A stretch of 38,711 bases of DNA. Source: Candidatus Omnitrophota bacterium. GTDB lineage: Bacteria; Omnitrophota; Gorgyraeia; Aquiviventales; Aquiviventaceae. This document shows, piece after piece, positions 31,084 through 38,711 of this stretch (within the stretch, counting starts at the first letter, position 1; the number at the start of each line of letters is the position of its first letter). The translations under genes were made by a program, and so were the position numbers. The stretch lies in NCBI GenBank assembly GCA_016198905.1, contig JACQHR010000004.1, forward strand, positions 67,485 to 106,195, written 5' to 3'. The notes below the pieces were generated by a model. That model was not told the DNA's origin, did no database searches, and saw only the letters and a list, made by a program, of their open reading frames with translations.

Positions 31084-31438
31084 TCGATGGTGGATCGCGG
31101 TCGGAACGTACGCCGCGCTCGTCTTGGTTCTCTCCGTGATGCCGACGAGGGAATGGCCCGGGGCGGATCTGCCGTACCTTGACAAGGTGGTCCATCTCTG
31201 CGAATATCTGCTCTTTGCGTGGATATTGGTGCAAGCGGTGCGAGCCAGTCGCATGCCCGAGCGAGACTATCTGTGGTGGGCTTGGATCTACGCCACCAGT
31301 TATGGCGTGTTGATGGAGTTGGTTCAACTGATGGTGCCGTGGCGCTCTGCCGAATGGCTGGATGTCGTGGCGAATACGGCGGGCGCGGCGATCGGCGTCT
31401 GGGTGGGGCAGCATGTTCCAAAGCGCGTGCCGAGTTAA
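31013..31438 (+). CDS. VanZ-like membrane protein
   Basis: This is 141 residues from the ATG at 31013, which lies inside the FmdB gene in another frame; a GTG at 31064 gives 124 residues and a more natural N-terminus. Membrane segments lie at about 28-46, 57-77, 88-108 and 115-133. The VanZ pattern LPYLDKVVHLCEYLLFAWIL...YGVLMELVQLMVPWRSAEWLDVVANTAGAAIGV is clear. VanZ proteins give low-level teicoplanin resistance in enterococci, but most homologues have no assigned function. Confidence 0.85.
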   Translation: MRKRKTSLPQARLVPPLVTKLRRSRWWIAVGTYAALVLVLSVMPTREWPGADLPYLDKVVHLCEYLLFAWILVQAVRASRMPERDYLWWAWIYATSYGVLMELVQLMVPWRSAEWLDVVANTAGAAIGVWVGQHVPKRVPS

Positions 31439-31441
31439 TTG

Positions 31442-32668
31442 ATGGTCGCGATCCGTCCCTTCAAGGCGCTGCGGTATAACCCCGAGACGATTCCGGATCT
31501 GACCGCGGTCATCTCGCCGCCCTACGATGTCATCGATCCGGATCAGCAAGAGCAACTCTACCGCGCCTCCCCCTACAACGTCATCCGCCTCATCCTCGGC
31601 AAGGAGTATCCCAACGACACCGCGCAGGAGAACCGCTATGCCCGCGCGCAACGGGATTTCACGGCCTGGCGCGACGCCCGGATTTTGTTGCGCGATGCGG
31701 CAGCCGCGCTCTACCTCATCGAGCACACGTTTGAGGATCAGGGACAGCCGCGCACGCGCCTAGGATTCATCGCGCTGCTCGAGCTGGTCGATGGGATCGA
31801 GCAGCACGTGTACCGTCACGAAGCCACCCTGGCCGCGCCGAAGGCCGACCGCACGCGGTTGCTGGAAGCGGTGCCGGCGAATCTGGAGCCGATCTTCTGC
31901 GTCTATCCGGATGAGGGGGGCGCGATTCAGGCCGCGCTGAAGCAGGTGACCGCGCAGCGCGATGGCGCGATGCGCGCGACGATCAATGGGGAATCGGTGC
32001 GGGTGTGGGCGATCACCGATCCGGCACTGATTGAACAGGTGAAGCGCCATCTTGCCTCGGTTGCGGTGCTCATTGCCGATGGGCATCACCGATTCGAAGT
32101 CGCCTACGGTCATCGCCGGCAGTACGGCGCGCTCATGAGCTACTTCGTCTCCATGGCTGAGCCGTCGCTCGTCGTGCGTCCCATCCATCGCATTGTGACG
32201 GCGCAAGCCACGAACGGGGATCGCGCTCTTCGTCAGCTGTGTCAGCTGGAACCCGCGCCACATCTGCCGGCGCTGCTGACGCAACTTGCACAGGAGACAG
32301 GTCAAGGGGTCTTCGGGTATACGGACGGTAAGCAGCTCTATAATGTCAAGGTGCGTTCTGATCAGCTGGCGCAATGGCTGATCGCTCCGGCGGTGCCGCT
32401 GCCTTTGGCGGCACTCGACGTGTCCTTGCTGCACGGCTTGATCCTGCCCGGCATGGGGCTCAACAATGATGCGGTCCGCTATACGGCCGATGCCGCAGGC
32501 GCCTTCGAAGCGGTGAAGACCGGCCAGGGACGCGCGGCCTGGTTGCTGCGCGGCATTCCGCTGACGCAAGTCTATGCACTTGCGGCTCAAGGGCTGCGTC
32601 TGGCGCCCAAATCGACCTACTTCTACCCGAAGGTCCCCTCAGGTCTGACGATCAACTCCTTCGCGTGA
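31442..32668 (+). CDS. DUF1015-family protein
   Basis: This protein of about 408 residues starts at the ATG at 31442, 3 bp after the VanZ stop. Family marks are IRPFKALRYNP at the start, ISPPYDVID (about 28-36), SPYNVIRL and IADGHHRFEVAYGHR (near 205-220), followed by the C-terminal YFYPKVPSGL. The family is widespread, often beside serine or glycolytic genes, and has no established activity; the ADGHHR motif looks catalytic or metal-binding. It is cytoplasmic with no signal peptide. Confidence 0.9.
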   Translation: MVAIRPFKALRYNPETIPDLTAVISPPYDVIDPDQQEQLYRASPYNVIRLILGKEYPNDTAQENRYARAQRDFTAWRDARILLRDAAAALYLIEHTFEDQGQPRTRLGFIALLELVDGIEQHVYRHEATLAAPKADRTRLLEAVPANLEPIFCVYPDEGGAIQAALKQVTAQRDGAMRATINGESVRVWAITDPALIEQVKRHLASVAVLIADGHHRFEVAYGHRRQYGALMSYFVSMAEPSLVVRPIHRIVTAQATNGDRALRQLCQLEPAPHLPALLTQLAQETGQGVFGYTDGKQLYNVKVRSDQLAQWLIAPAVPLPLAALDVSLLHGLILPGMGLNNDAVRYTADAAGAFEAVKTGQGRAAWLLRGIPLTQVYALAAQGLRLAPKSTYFYPKVPSGLTINSFA

Positions 32669-32689
32669 ATCGGCGCAGTGAAGGCTGCA

Positions 32690-32719
32690 TTGACGATCTA
32701 TTCAAGCCTGTGTTACCAT
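32690..32719 (+). promoter_or_regulatory. Putative accD promoter
   Basis: TTGACG (32690-32695) and TACCAT (32714-32719) with an 18-bp spacer. The start near 32726 gives a leader of about 165 nt before accD, containing two strong hairpins. Confidence 0.5.
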
Positions 32720-32758
32720 AACGCCCTGCGTTTTACAGGAGGTCCCTCCACCTGCGCC

Positions 32759-32800
32759 TCACGGTGGCCTGGAAGTTGTTACGCAAGCGAGCCACCGTGA
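32759..32800 (+). promoter_or_regulatory. Stem-loop 1 in the accD leader
   Basis: TCACGGTGGC (32759-32768) and GCCACCGTGA (32791-32800) are a perfect 10-bp inverted repeat with a 22-nt loop. No T-run follows, so it is not a standard terminator. Confidence 0.5.
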
Positions 32801-32855
32801 TCAACGCGTGTGGGGTGAAGAAAGTGTATAGATATCATACGAACCTTTGCGTTGA

Positions 32856-32876
32856 AGCTCCGCCCCTGGCGGAGCT
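32856..32876 (+). promoter_or_regulatory. Stem-loop 2 directly before the accD ribosome site
   Basis: AGCTCCGCC (32856-32864) and GGCGGAGCT (32868-32876) form a perfect 9-bp GC-rich stem with a 3-nt loop. It ends 15 nt before the ATG and about 5 nt before the GGTGGGGGG ribosome site, so it could gate ribosome access. Confidence 0.55.
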
Positions 32877-32891
32877 GGCGCAGGTGGGGGG

Positions 32892-33734
32892 ATGAAGCTC
32901 TTTAGCCGACGTCCGGCAACCTTGGCGCGCAAGTCCAGACGCGACATCCCAGCCGGCCTCTGGACGAAGTGTGAATCCTGCGGGCAACTCCTCTACCATA
33001 AGGCGCTGGAAGAAAACTTCCGCGTCTGTCCGAAGTGCGACTTCCATTTTCCCCTTACCGCCCGCCAACGCCTCGCCCTGACCCTTGATGAAGGCACCTT
33101 CGAAGAATGGGACGCGGAGCTGTCCCCGGTCGATCCGCTCCACTTCACGGTGCCTAAGCCCTACGCCGAGAAGATCGTGGAGGAACAGCGCCTCTGCGGG
33201 ATGGTTGACGCGTGCCTGACCGGCCGCGGGCGCTTGGAAGGGCGCGACGTGGTGCTCGGCGTGACGGATTCGCGGTTCATGATGGGCTCGATGGGTTCGG
33301 TGGTCGGCGAAAAGCTCACACGGGCCATCGAGCGGGCCACCGACACGCGGCTGCCGCTCATCATTATCTCCGGCTCCGGGGGAGGTGCCCGAATGCAGGA
33401 AGGGGTCTTAAGCCTCATGCAGATGGCGAAGACCTCCAGCGCGCTGATGCGATTGGATGAACAAGGCGGGCTCTTTCTCTCGATCCTCACGCACCCCACG
33501 ATGGCGGGCGTGCTGGCCAGCTTTGCCACGCTCGGCGACGTGATCATTGCCGAGCCGAAGGCGCTCATCGGGTTTACCGGTCCGCGGGTGATTGAGTCGA
33601 CGATTCGCCAAAAGCTGCCGGAAGGGTTCCAGCGCTCGGAGTTTCTGCTGGAGCACGGTCTCATCGACCTCATCGTCTCTCGACGCGAGATGAAAGCCAC
33701 CATCGCTCGGCTGATCGATCTCTTCCGCGTCTGA
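32892..33734 (+). CDS. accD: Acetyl-CoA carboxylase carboxyltransferase subunit beta
   Basis: This 280-residue protein has the AccD zinc finger CESCGQ...CPKCDFH (about 23-45) and the crotonase-type carboxyltransferase core with MGSMGSVVGEK, IIISGSGGGARMQEGVLSLMQM and GFTGPRVIEST. With AccA it moves the carboxyl group from biotin to acetyl-CoA in the first step of fatty acid synthesis; accA is not in the window. Zinc fingers of this type bind RNA in E. coli AccD, which makes the hairpins in its leader notable. Confidence 0.96.
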   Translation: MKLFSRRPATLARKSRRDIPAGLWTKCESCGQLLYHKALEENFRVCPKCDFHFPLTARQRLALTLDEGTFEEWDAELSPVDPLHFTVPKPYAEKIVEEQRLCGMVDACLTGRGRLEGRDVVLGVTDSRFMMGSMGSVVGEKLTRAIERATDTRLPLIIISGSGGGARMQEGVLSLMQMAKTSSALMRLDEQGGLFLSILTHPTMAGVLASFATLGDVIIAEPKALIGFTGPRVIESTIRQKLPEGFQRSEFLLEHGLIDLIVSRREMKATIARLIDLFRV

Positions 33735-33834
33735 CGAGCCCGCAGCATGATCCCTCGCGCGAGTGATCCACGAGCCTAGGACAGGATGGAAGATATGATC
33801 AGCAACGCATGTGACGGAACGCTCGGATAGCACG

Positions 33835-34938
33835 ATGGCGCAAGTCGTGCTGAAACACGTCTCCAAGAGCTACACCGACGATGTGTTGGCCGTGGAAGAG
33901 GCCAACCTCAGCGTGGAGAACCGCGAGTTTCTGGTGATCGTCGGTCCCTCAGGCTGCGGCAAGTCGACCCTCTTGCGGATGATCGCCGGGCTCGAGGAAG
34001 TCAGCAGCGGGGAGGTGTGGATCGGCGGCAAGTTGGTCAATCACATCCCGCCGAAAGACCGCGACATCGCCATGGTGTTCCAAAACTACGCGCTCTACCC
34101 GCACATGACGGTCTTCGACAACATGGCCTTTGGCCTGCGCCTGCGCAAGTACAGCCGGCGCGAGATCGATCAGCGCGTGCGCGATGCGGCCGGCACGTTG
34201 AGCATCGAAGCCCTTCTGCAACGCAAGCCCAAGGAGCTCTCCGGCGGGGAACGCCAGCGCGTCGCGGTGGGGCGCGCCATCGTGCGCAAGCCGCTCGTGT
34301 TTCTCTTCGACGAGCCGCTCTCCAACCTCGATGCCAAGATGCGCGTGCAGATGCGCACCGAGATTCGCAAGCTGCATCTGCGGCTGCAGTCGACGATGAT
34401 CTACGTGACCCACGATCAGACCGAAGCGATGACGATGGGCGACCGGATCGTCGTCATGAACAAGGCCATCATCCAGCAGGTCGACGATCCGCTGACCGTC
34501 TACGAGCATCCGGCCAACCGCTTCGTGGCCAGCTTCATCGGCTCGCCGCCCATGAATTTCCTCAATGGCAAGATCATCAAAGTTGCCGGGGAGCTCTTCT
34601 TCACGGAAGGCTCGTTCAAGCTGCGGGTGGTGGAAGAGATGACCAGCCCGCTGCTGGCCTATGGAAACAAACCCGTCATCTTCGGGATTCGTCCGGAGGA
34701 TCTGTACGACAAGCTCTTCATCACGGATGCGCCCTCCGATTGCATCGTCACCTCGACGGTCGAGCTCGTCGAGCCGCTCGGGGCCGAGGTGTACCTGCAC
34801 CTGCGGATCGGACAGCATGCGCTCATCGCGCGCGTGGGGCCGCATGACCGTCCCGAAGTGAACCAGGACATCGATCTGGTCTTCGACATGGGCAAAGCCC
34901 ATTTCTTCGATCCGGAGACCGAAGCGGCAATCGTCTAG
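33835..34938 (+). CDS. UgpC/MalK-type ABC transporter ATP-binding protein
   Basis: This is 367 residues from the ATG at 33835 (MAQVVLKHVSK, the usual family start); a GTG at 33811 is possible. Walker A GPSGCGKST, Q-loop FQNYALYPHM, signature LSGGERQRVA, Walker B VFLFDEPLSNLDAKM and the H-loop THDQTEA are complete, followed by a C-terminal TOBE/MalK-like domain (FGIRPEDLYD). Such ATPases power sugar or glycerol-3-phosphate importers. No permease or binding protein lies nearby, so it is an orphan that may serve several importers. Confidence 0.92.
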   Translation: MAQVVLKHVSKSYTDDVLAVEEANLSVENREFLVIVGPSGCGKSTLLRMIAGLEEVSSGEVWIGGKLVNHIPPKDRDIAMVFQNYALYPHMTVFDNMAFGLRLRKYSRREIDQRVRDAAGTLSIEALLQRKPKELSGGERQRVAVGRAIVRKPLVFLFDEPLSNLDAKMRVQMRTEIRKLHLRLQSTMIYVTHDQTEAMTMGDRIVVMNKAIIQQVDDPLTVYEHPANRFVASFIGSPPMNFLNGKIIKVAGELFFTEGSFKLRVVEEMTSPLLAYGNKPVIFGIRPEDLYDKLFITDAPSDCIVTSTVELVEPLGAEVYLHLRIGQHALIARVGPHDRPEVNQDIDLVFDMGKAHFFDPETEAAIV

Positions 34939-35049
34939 CGCGCGCCCGCACTCCCCTCCGGAAAGGGAGAGCGCACGGTTCTACTGCGAGGCTCCGTGCG
35001 TGATGTCGCAGCACATGTGTGAAGGACGTTCCACGAGAGAGGCCTGCCG

Positions 35050-35775
35050 ATGACATCCTGCGAGACCCGACGGGGGATTGTGTGCGGACTGTGCGCGGTG
35101 ACCTTGGTGCTGTTGTGCGAGCCTTCAAGAAGCGACGCGGAAGCCATTGGCGGTCCTGCCAAGGTCGAGAAAGGGCAATGGGTCCTGGGGCTCGGAGGCG
35201 GGGGGCTTCGGAAAAGGCGCATGAAGGGCGGGGCGGATGCCTCGCTCTACGAAGTCACGCACTTTCGAGGATACGGCCTGACAGACCGCCTCACGCTCTA
35301 TGGGGACATCGGCGCTGCGTACATCACCGTCAATGACAGCGCTGTTCCGAGCACTGTGGAGAAGGGTTTTGGGGCCAACCTGTTTGCCGCGGTGCAGCTG
35401 AAGCTGAAGCTGTGGGAGAATGTCCGTCACGGATTGGAATGGGATGGGAGCGCGCAGTATCTCTACGCGGGCGTGCCCCACAAACGCGACAATAATCAGG
35501 CGGGCTGGCATGAGGAGCGGTTGGCCACAACACTTGCAAAATCCTTTGGAGACTTCACGCCGTATCTGGGGGTCGAGCTCTCGGCCGTCCAGTTCGATTA
35601 TAAGTTCCGGAGTGATAAGTTCTCCAGCGACGGGACCTATAAGCCAAAAGGCGTCGTGGGCCCGGTGGCAGGGATGAGTTGGGATGTTGGCGAACATAAG
35701 GATACCGTCCTCGCTATCGAAGCGACGTATGTGAATGGCGCAGAAGTGATGGTGGGGCTCTCGAGGCGGTATTAA
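35050..35775 (+). CDS. Small outer-membrane beta-barrel protein
   Basis: This 241-residue protein has a signal peptide ending near SDA (about residue 30). The rest alternates polar and hydrophobic residues in about eight to ten strands, e.g. RLTLYGDIGAAYITV, GANLFAAVQLKLKLW and FTPYLGVELSAVQFDY, and ends with VMVGLSRRY, an aromatic barrel end. It looks like an eight- to ten-strand barrel of the OmpA/OmpW size class; substrate is unknown. It stands alone between an ABC ATPase and the diguanylate cyclases. Confidence 0.75.
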   Translation: MTSCETRRGIVCGLCAVTLVLLCEPSRSDAEAIGGPAKVEKGQWVLGLGGGGLRKRRMKGGADASLYEVTHFRGYGLTDRLTLYGDIGAAYITVNDSAVPSTVEKGFGANLFAAVQLKLKLWENVRHGLEWDGSAQYLYAGVPHKRDNNQAGWHEERLATTLAKSFGDFTPYLGVELSAVQFDYKFRSDKFSSDGTYKPKGVVGPVAGMSWDVGEHKDTVLAIEATYVNGAEVMVGLSRRY

Positions 35776-35844
35776 ATCTCTCCGAGGGATACGAAGCTGA
35801 CCCCCCCCACAGCCCTCCGTGCGACCGCTGCCCTCAGTCTTCTT

Positions 35845-37326
35845 GTGGTGTTGATCTCACTGCTTCGTCTTCTCGCCAGTGGTGCCGTTGCGTCCTCCGA
35901 GATCCTGCACACCTTGGCCCTCCTGATGCTGTCGCTGGCGGTGTATAGTTGGGTGCTCTATCCGTTCATCTGGAACGTCGTGATCAGCGTGTTGGCGGGA
36001 GCACTCTTGCTCTGGGTGTGGGCCGTGCGCCAAACGGCGATCCTTGGCGTGGAGCTGACAGCCTTCGCCGTCTTGCTGATCGCCGCCGGATGGCAGCGAC
36101 GCCTGCGCGACCGCCGCACGCAGCAGATGCAGCAGCGGTTGGAGGATGTGCGGGAAGAGCAGACCGTACAGGAGCAGGCGATCGCTCTCGCCCGGCAGGC
36201 GCATGACGCCCTTCAGAAAAAACTGGCGCGCTATGCGCAGCTCCAAATAATCGCTGAAGAACTCAGCAACATGACGGAGTTGAACTCCATCGCGCGCCTG
36301 GCCGTGACCCGGGCGTTGGCGCTGATCGGCAAGTCGGACGTGTGCCTGCTGTTCCTGCTTGATGCGGAGCGGCAGGAGCTCTCCTTGGTCGCCTCGGAGA
36401 AACACCAGACGATGACCAGCATCCGCGCCAAGCACGGCGATCAGTTCGATCGGTATGTCCTGCGCACGCATCGGCCGCTGCTGGTGAACGATATCCGGCG
36501 GGATTTTCGTTTTACGGTGACAGTCTCGACGGAGCGAACCATCAACTCCGTGATCGCGTGTCCGCTCCTATTGGACCAGAACCCCGAAGGCGTGTTGCGG
36601 CTTGACAGCGCGCAGGCCGGCGCCTACACGCAGGACGACCTGCGGCTGTTGGATATTCTCCTGGATCTCGTCTCCACCGCCGTGATGAACGCCAAGCTCT
36701 TTGCGCAGACGCAGCATTTGGCGATGACGGATGGCTTGACGGGCTTAACCCTGCGCCGTCCGTTTCTTGAACAGTTGGCGCGCGAGATCACCCGATCAGG
36801 ACGCAGCCGCGAGCCGGTGTCGGTGCTCATGCTCGATGTCGATCATTTCAAGGCGTATAACGATCAGTTCGGGCACAGCGCGGGCGACGTCGTCCTGAAA
36901 TCGGTGGCCGAGGTCCTGAAGGCCGTGGTGCCCTCCGAGGGCGTGAGCGCTCGCTACGGCGGGGAGGAGTTTGCGGTGCTGCTGCCGCGCATGGCGCGTC
37001 CGCAAGCCAATGACGCGGCCGAAACGATCCGCCGGTTGGTGGAAACGCAGGTCCGCAGCGAGCGGCACGGCGATTGGCAAGCCGCGACACCGCTCTCGGA
37101 CGAAATGGCGGCGTCCGGCCACGACGTGCAGGCGCGATCCGAACGCGCGTCGCCCAAAGAACCGAGCCGCAGGCGGCGCGTCGAGGCGGTGGGTGGTGTG
37201 ACCGTCTCCATTGGGGTGGCCGCCTTTCCCGATGACGCGCAGGCGGACGTGGAGCTCGTGCGCGTGGCCGATCAGCGGCTCTACCAAGCCAAGCGAGCGG
37301 GGAGGAATCTCGTATGCTGCTCGTGA
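35845..37326 (+). CDS. Membrane GAF-GGDEF diguanylate cyclase (first of two)
   Basis: This is about 493 residues from the GTG at 35845. The start is uncertain: the frame is open upstream to a CTG at 35797 with GAGGGA before it. N-terminal membrane segments (about 5-75) are followed by a coiled coil (about 85-135), a GAF domain (about 135-285) and a GGDEF domain with RYGGEEF (about 368-374), the signature of active c-di-GMP synthesis. The RxxD inhibitory site is missing. Residues about 400-450 (Arg/Ser-rich) interrupt the cyclase before VTVSIGVAAFP. It overlaps the second cyclase by 13 bp. Confidence 0.88.
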   Translation: MVLISLLRLLASGAVASSEILHTLALLMLSLAVYSWVLYPFIWNVVISVLAGALLLWVWAVRQTAILGVELTAFAVLLIAAGWQRRLRDRRTQQMQQRLEDVREEQTVQEQAIALARQAHDALQKKLARYAQLQIIAEELSNMTELNSIARLAVTRALALIGKSDVCLLFLLDAERQELSLVASEKHQTMTSIRAKHGDQFDRYVLRTHRPLLVNDIRRDFRFTVTVSTERTINSVIACPLLLDQNPEGVLRLDSAQAGAYTQDDLRLLDILLDLVSTAVMNAKLFAQTQHLAMTDGLTGLTLRRPFLEQLAREITRSGRSREPVSVLMLDVDHFKAYNDQFGHSAGDVVLKSVAEVLKAVVPSEGVSARYGGEEFAVLLPRMARPQANDAAETIRRLVETQVRSERHGDWQAATPLSDEMAASGHDVQARSERASPKEPSRRRRVEAVGGVTVSIGVAAFPDDAQADVELVRVADQRLYQAKRAGRNLVCCS

Positions 37327-38618
37327 TCGGCTGCTGGGCGCTGGCGATGATCTCTGCGCTGTCGTGGGAGCGGCGCTACACCATGGCTTGTGTCGCCGCG
37401 ACGCTCCTGTGTTTTCTCTTGATTCAAGGATCGAGTCTTGCGGGATGGACCGGCTGGGTACAGGTGGCGGCACTCGGCGTGACCCCCTGGTTGCTGGCGG
37501 CCCAGCGCACGCGCGATGCCGCGCAACGCGACCAGCTGCACGCCAACGAGGCAAAGCAGCTCGCCCAGATAGGCGAGGCGGCGCGATCCCTCCTCTCTTT
37601 GCAGACATCCAATCAACAGATGGAAGCGCAGATCACGGACATCAGCGATTTGTATCACGTCACGAAGGCGACCGTGAGAACGTTGCACCTGCCCGAACTC
37701 TTCAAGGCCTCGCTCGATATCGCGCCGAGGCTCATTGACGCCAAGACGCTGCGTTTGATCGACCTCTCCGAGTCGACCCCGCATGTCCTGCGGGCCAGCC
37801 GCGCCGGCGACGGCCAAATGGTCGTGCACGACGATCGCCGCCTGCTGGAGATGGAGGAGGCCCTTGTGCGCCTGTCGGCGATGACCCGGGAGCCGACACT
37901 CGTCACGAGCGAGACGCTCGCTTGCGCGTTGCCTGAGGGTGTCTCGCACGTGGCCTGGGCGCCGCTGTGGCGCAAGCAGCAGCGCGCGGGGCTCTTGGTG
38001 GCGGACGATCTGGCCGCCTCGCAAGTGAAGACGCTGTCGATCGTGGCCAACCAGCTCTCCCTGCAGCTGTCGCGGATTCAGCTCTATCAACAAGTGGAAG
38101 CGCTCGCGGTGACGGATGCGCTCACGGGCGTGTTCGTGCGCCGGCACTTCCTCGAGCTGGCCGTCGAGGAGCTCCTGCGGTCGAAGCGCCATGATCTCTC
38201 GTGCGCGCTGCTCATGATTGATCTGGATCGGTTCAAGGAAAAGAACGACACGTTCGGCCATCTCGTCGGCGATGTGGTGCTCAGGGATGTGGCCCGGCTG
38301 CTCACGCGCAATCTGCGCGAGGTGGATCTCATCGGCCGCTACGGCGGGGAAGAGTTCATCCTCTTACTGATCGAGCTCTCCGCTGAGCAGGCGATGCCCA
38401 TTGCGGATAGGCTCAGGCAGCTGGTGGAAGTGCATCCCATCCGCGCCTATGACGAGTTGTTGAGCCAGACGATCAGCGTGGGGGTTGCGGAGTTCCCGCA
38501 GGATGGAGAGACGGTGGAGGCGTTGATCGAGCGGGCGGACCAAGCCTTGTATGAAGCCAAGCGCCAGGGACGCGACCGCGTCGTGCGCTGGACAGACGCG
38601 ATTGAGAAACGCTCGTGA
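37314..38618 (+). CDS. Membrane GAF-like GGDEF diguanylate cyclase (second of two)
   Basis: This 434-residue protein has short N-terminal membrane segments (about 1-60), a coiled coil (about 65-110), a GAF-like region (about 115-250) and a GGDEF domain with RYGGEEF (near 343-349). Here REVD stands five residues before GGEEF, the canonical RxxD site through which c-di-GMP inhibits the enzyme; the upstream paralogue lacks it. The pair therefore looks like one feedback-controlled and one uncontrolled cyclase made from coupled genes. It ends 93 bp before the window edge. Confidence 0.9.
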   Translation: MLLVIGCWALAMISALSWERRYTMACVAATLLCFLLIQGSSLAGWTGWVQVAALGVTPWLLAAQRTRDAAQRDQLHANEAKQLAQIGEAARSLLSLQTSNQQMEAQITDISDLYHVTKATVRTLHLPELFKASLDIAPRLIDAKTLRLIDLSESTPHVLRASRAGDGQMVVHDDRRLLEMEEALVRLSAMTREPTLVTSETLACALPEGVSHVAWAPLWRKQQRAGLLVADDLAASQVKTLSIVANQLSLQLSRIQLYQQVEALAVTDALTGVFVRRHFLELAVEELLRSKRHDLSCALLMIDLDRFKEKNDTFGHLVGDVVLRDVARLLTRNLREVDLIGRYGGEEFILLLIELSAEQAMPIADRLRQLVEVHPIRAYDELLSQTISVGVAEFPQDGETVEALIERADQALYEAKRQGRDRVVRWTDAIEKRS

Positions 38619-38711
38619 GGAGGGAGTGGTCAAGTTTGGCGGGTGACGCGGAGCCAGGGCCCCTACCCCGCCCGGAGCCGACGACGGCGATAGTCCGGCG
38701 CGGCGAGGACG

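Noticed and set aside
34951-34969. CTCCC...GGGAG hairpin after the ABC ATPase gene as a terminator
   Set aside because: A 5-bp stem with no T-run could easily be chance in GC-rich DNA.

Overview
The window is about 38.7 kb of GC-rich DNA from a Gram-negative bacterium. The evidence for this is outer-membrane beta-barrels (one ending in Phe), lipoboxes, many multiheme c-type cytochromes with a ResB-type (System II) maturation protein, and an HrcA/CIRCE heat-shock operon. The genus cannot be read from the sequence. An uncultivated, respiratory lineage of the Nitrospirota, Methylomirabilota or Omnitrophota kind would fit, but this is only a guess.

Layout. At 1-3400 lie the end of an SGNH hydrolase and a convergent GH94 glycoside phosphorylase. 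At 3379-4254 a pair of divergent extended -10 promoters precedes a small membrane peptide coupled to a cysteine-rich Crp/Fnr regulator. At 4267-6183 is a minus-strand trio: HAMP membrane protein, heptaheme cytochrome, HAMP membrane protein. The 379-bp gap at 6184-6562 is dense with signals: a perfect Crp-type palindrome, a -10 at class II distance from it, a hairpin followed by eight T, and a Rex-type operator just before hemA.

From 6563 to 17871 runs a compact plus-strand cluster with several overlapping start and stop codons: a short HemA, a monoheme cytochrome, an NHL lipoprotein, a tetraheme cytochrome, a transposase-derived zinc-ribbon protein, a triheme lipoprotein, a small triheme cytochrome, a 674-residue beta-barrel, a second NHL protein, an 11- or 12-heme cytochrome and ResB. 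I read this as a porin-cytochrome conduit for electron transfer across the outer membrane, packaged with the first enzyme of heme synthesis and a maturation protein. HemA would supply heme, ResB would help attach it, the cytochromes would carry electrons, and the barrel plus lipoproteins would bridge or decorate the outer membrane.

From 17914 to 19922 are an ATP-pyrophosphatase, an alpha/beta hydrolase and a DoxX protein. At 20030-21157 an AT-richer SIR2-like gene looks foreign. From 21241 onward the content is housekeeping: miaB (with an unusual in-frame insertion), miaA, hflX, then CIRCE-controlled hrcA-grpE-dnaK-(membrane protein)-dnaJ, an FmdB zinc ribbon, VanZ, DUF1015, accD behind a structured leader, an orphan UgpC-type ATPase, a small outer-membrane protein and two overlapping diguanylate cyclases. 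The last 93 bases (38619-38711) show no gene.

The most striking unexplained signal is a family of degenerate 7-bp-phased repeats, several folding into heptad-register hairpins. They occupy nearly every intercistronic gap of the heat-shock operon and also enter the coding ends of grpE and dnaK and the body of miaB. The second is the stacked Crp/terminator/Rex architecture before hemA, which may include a small RNA.
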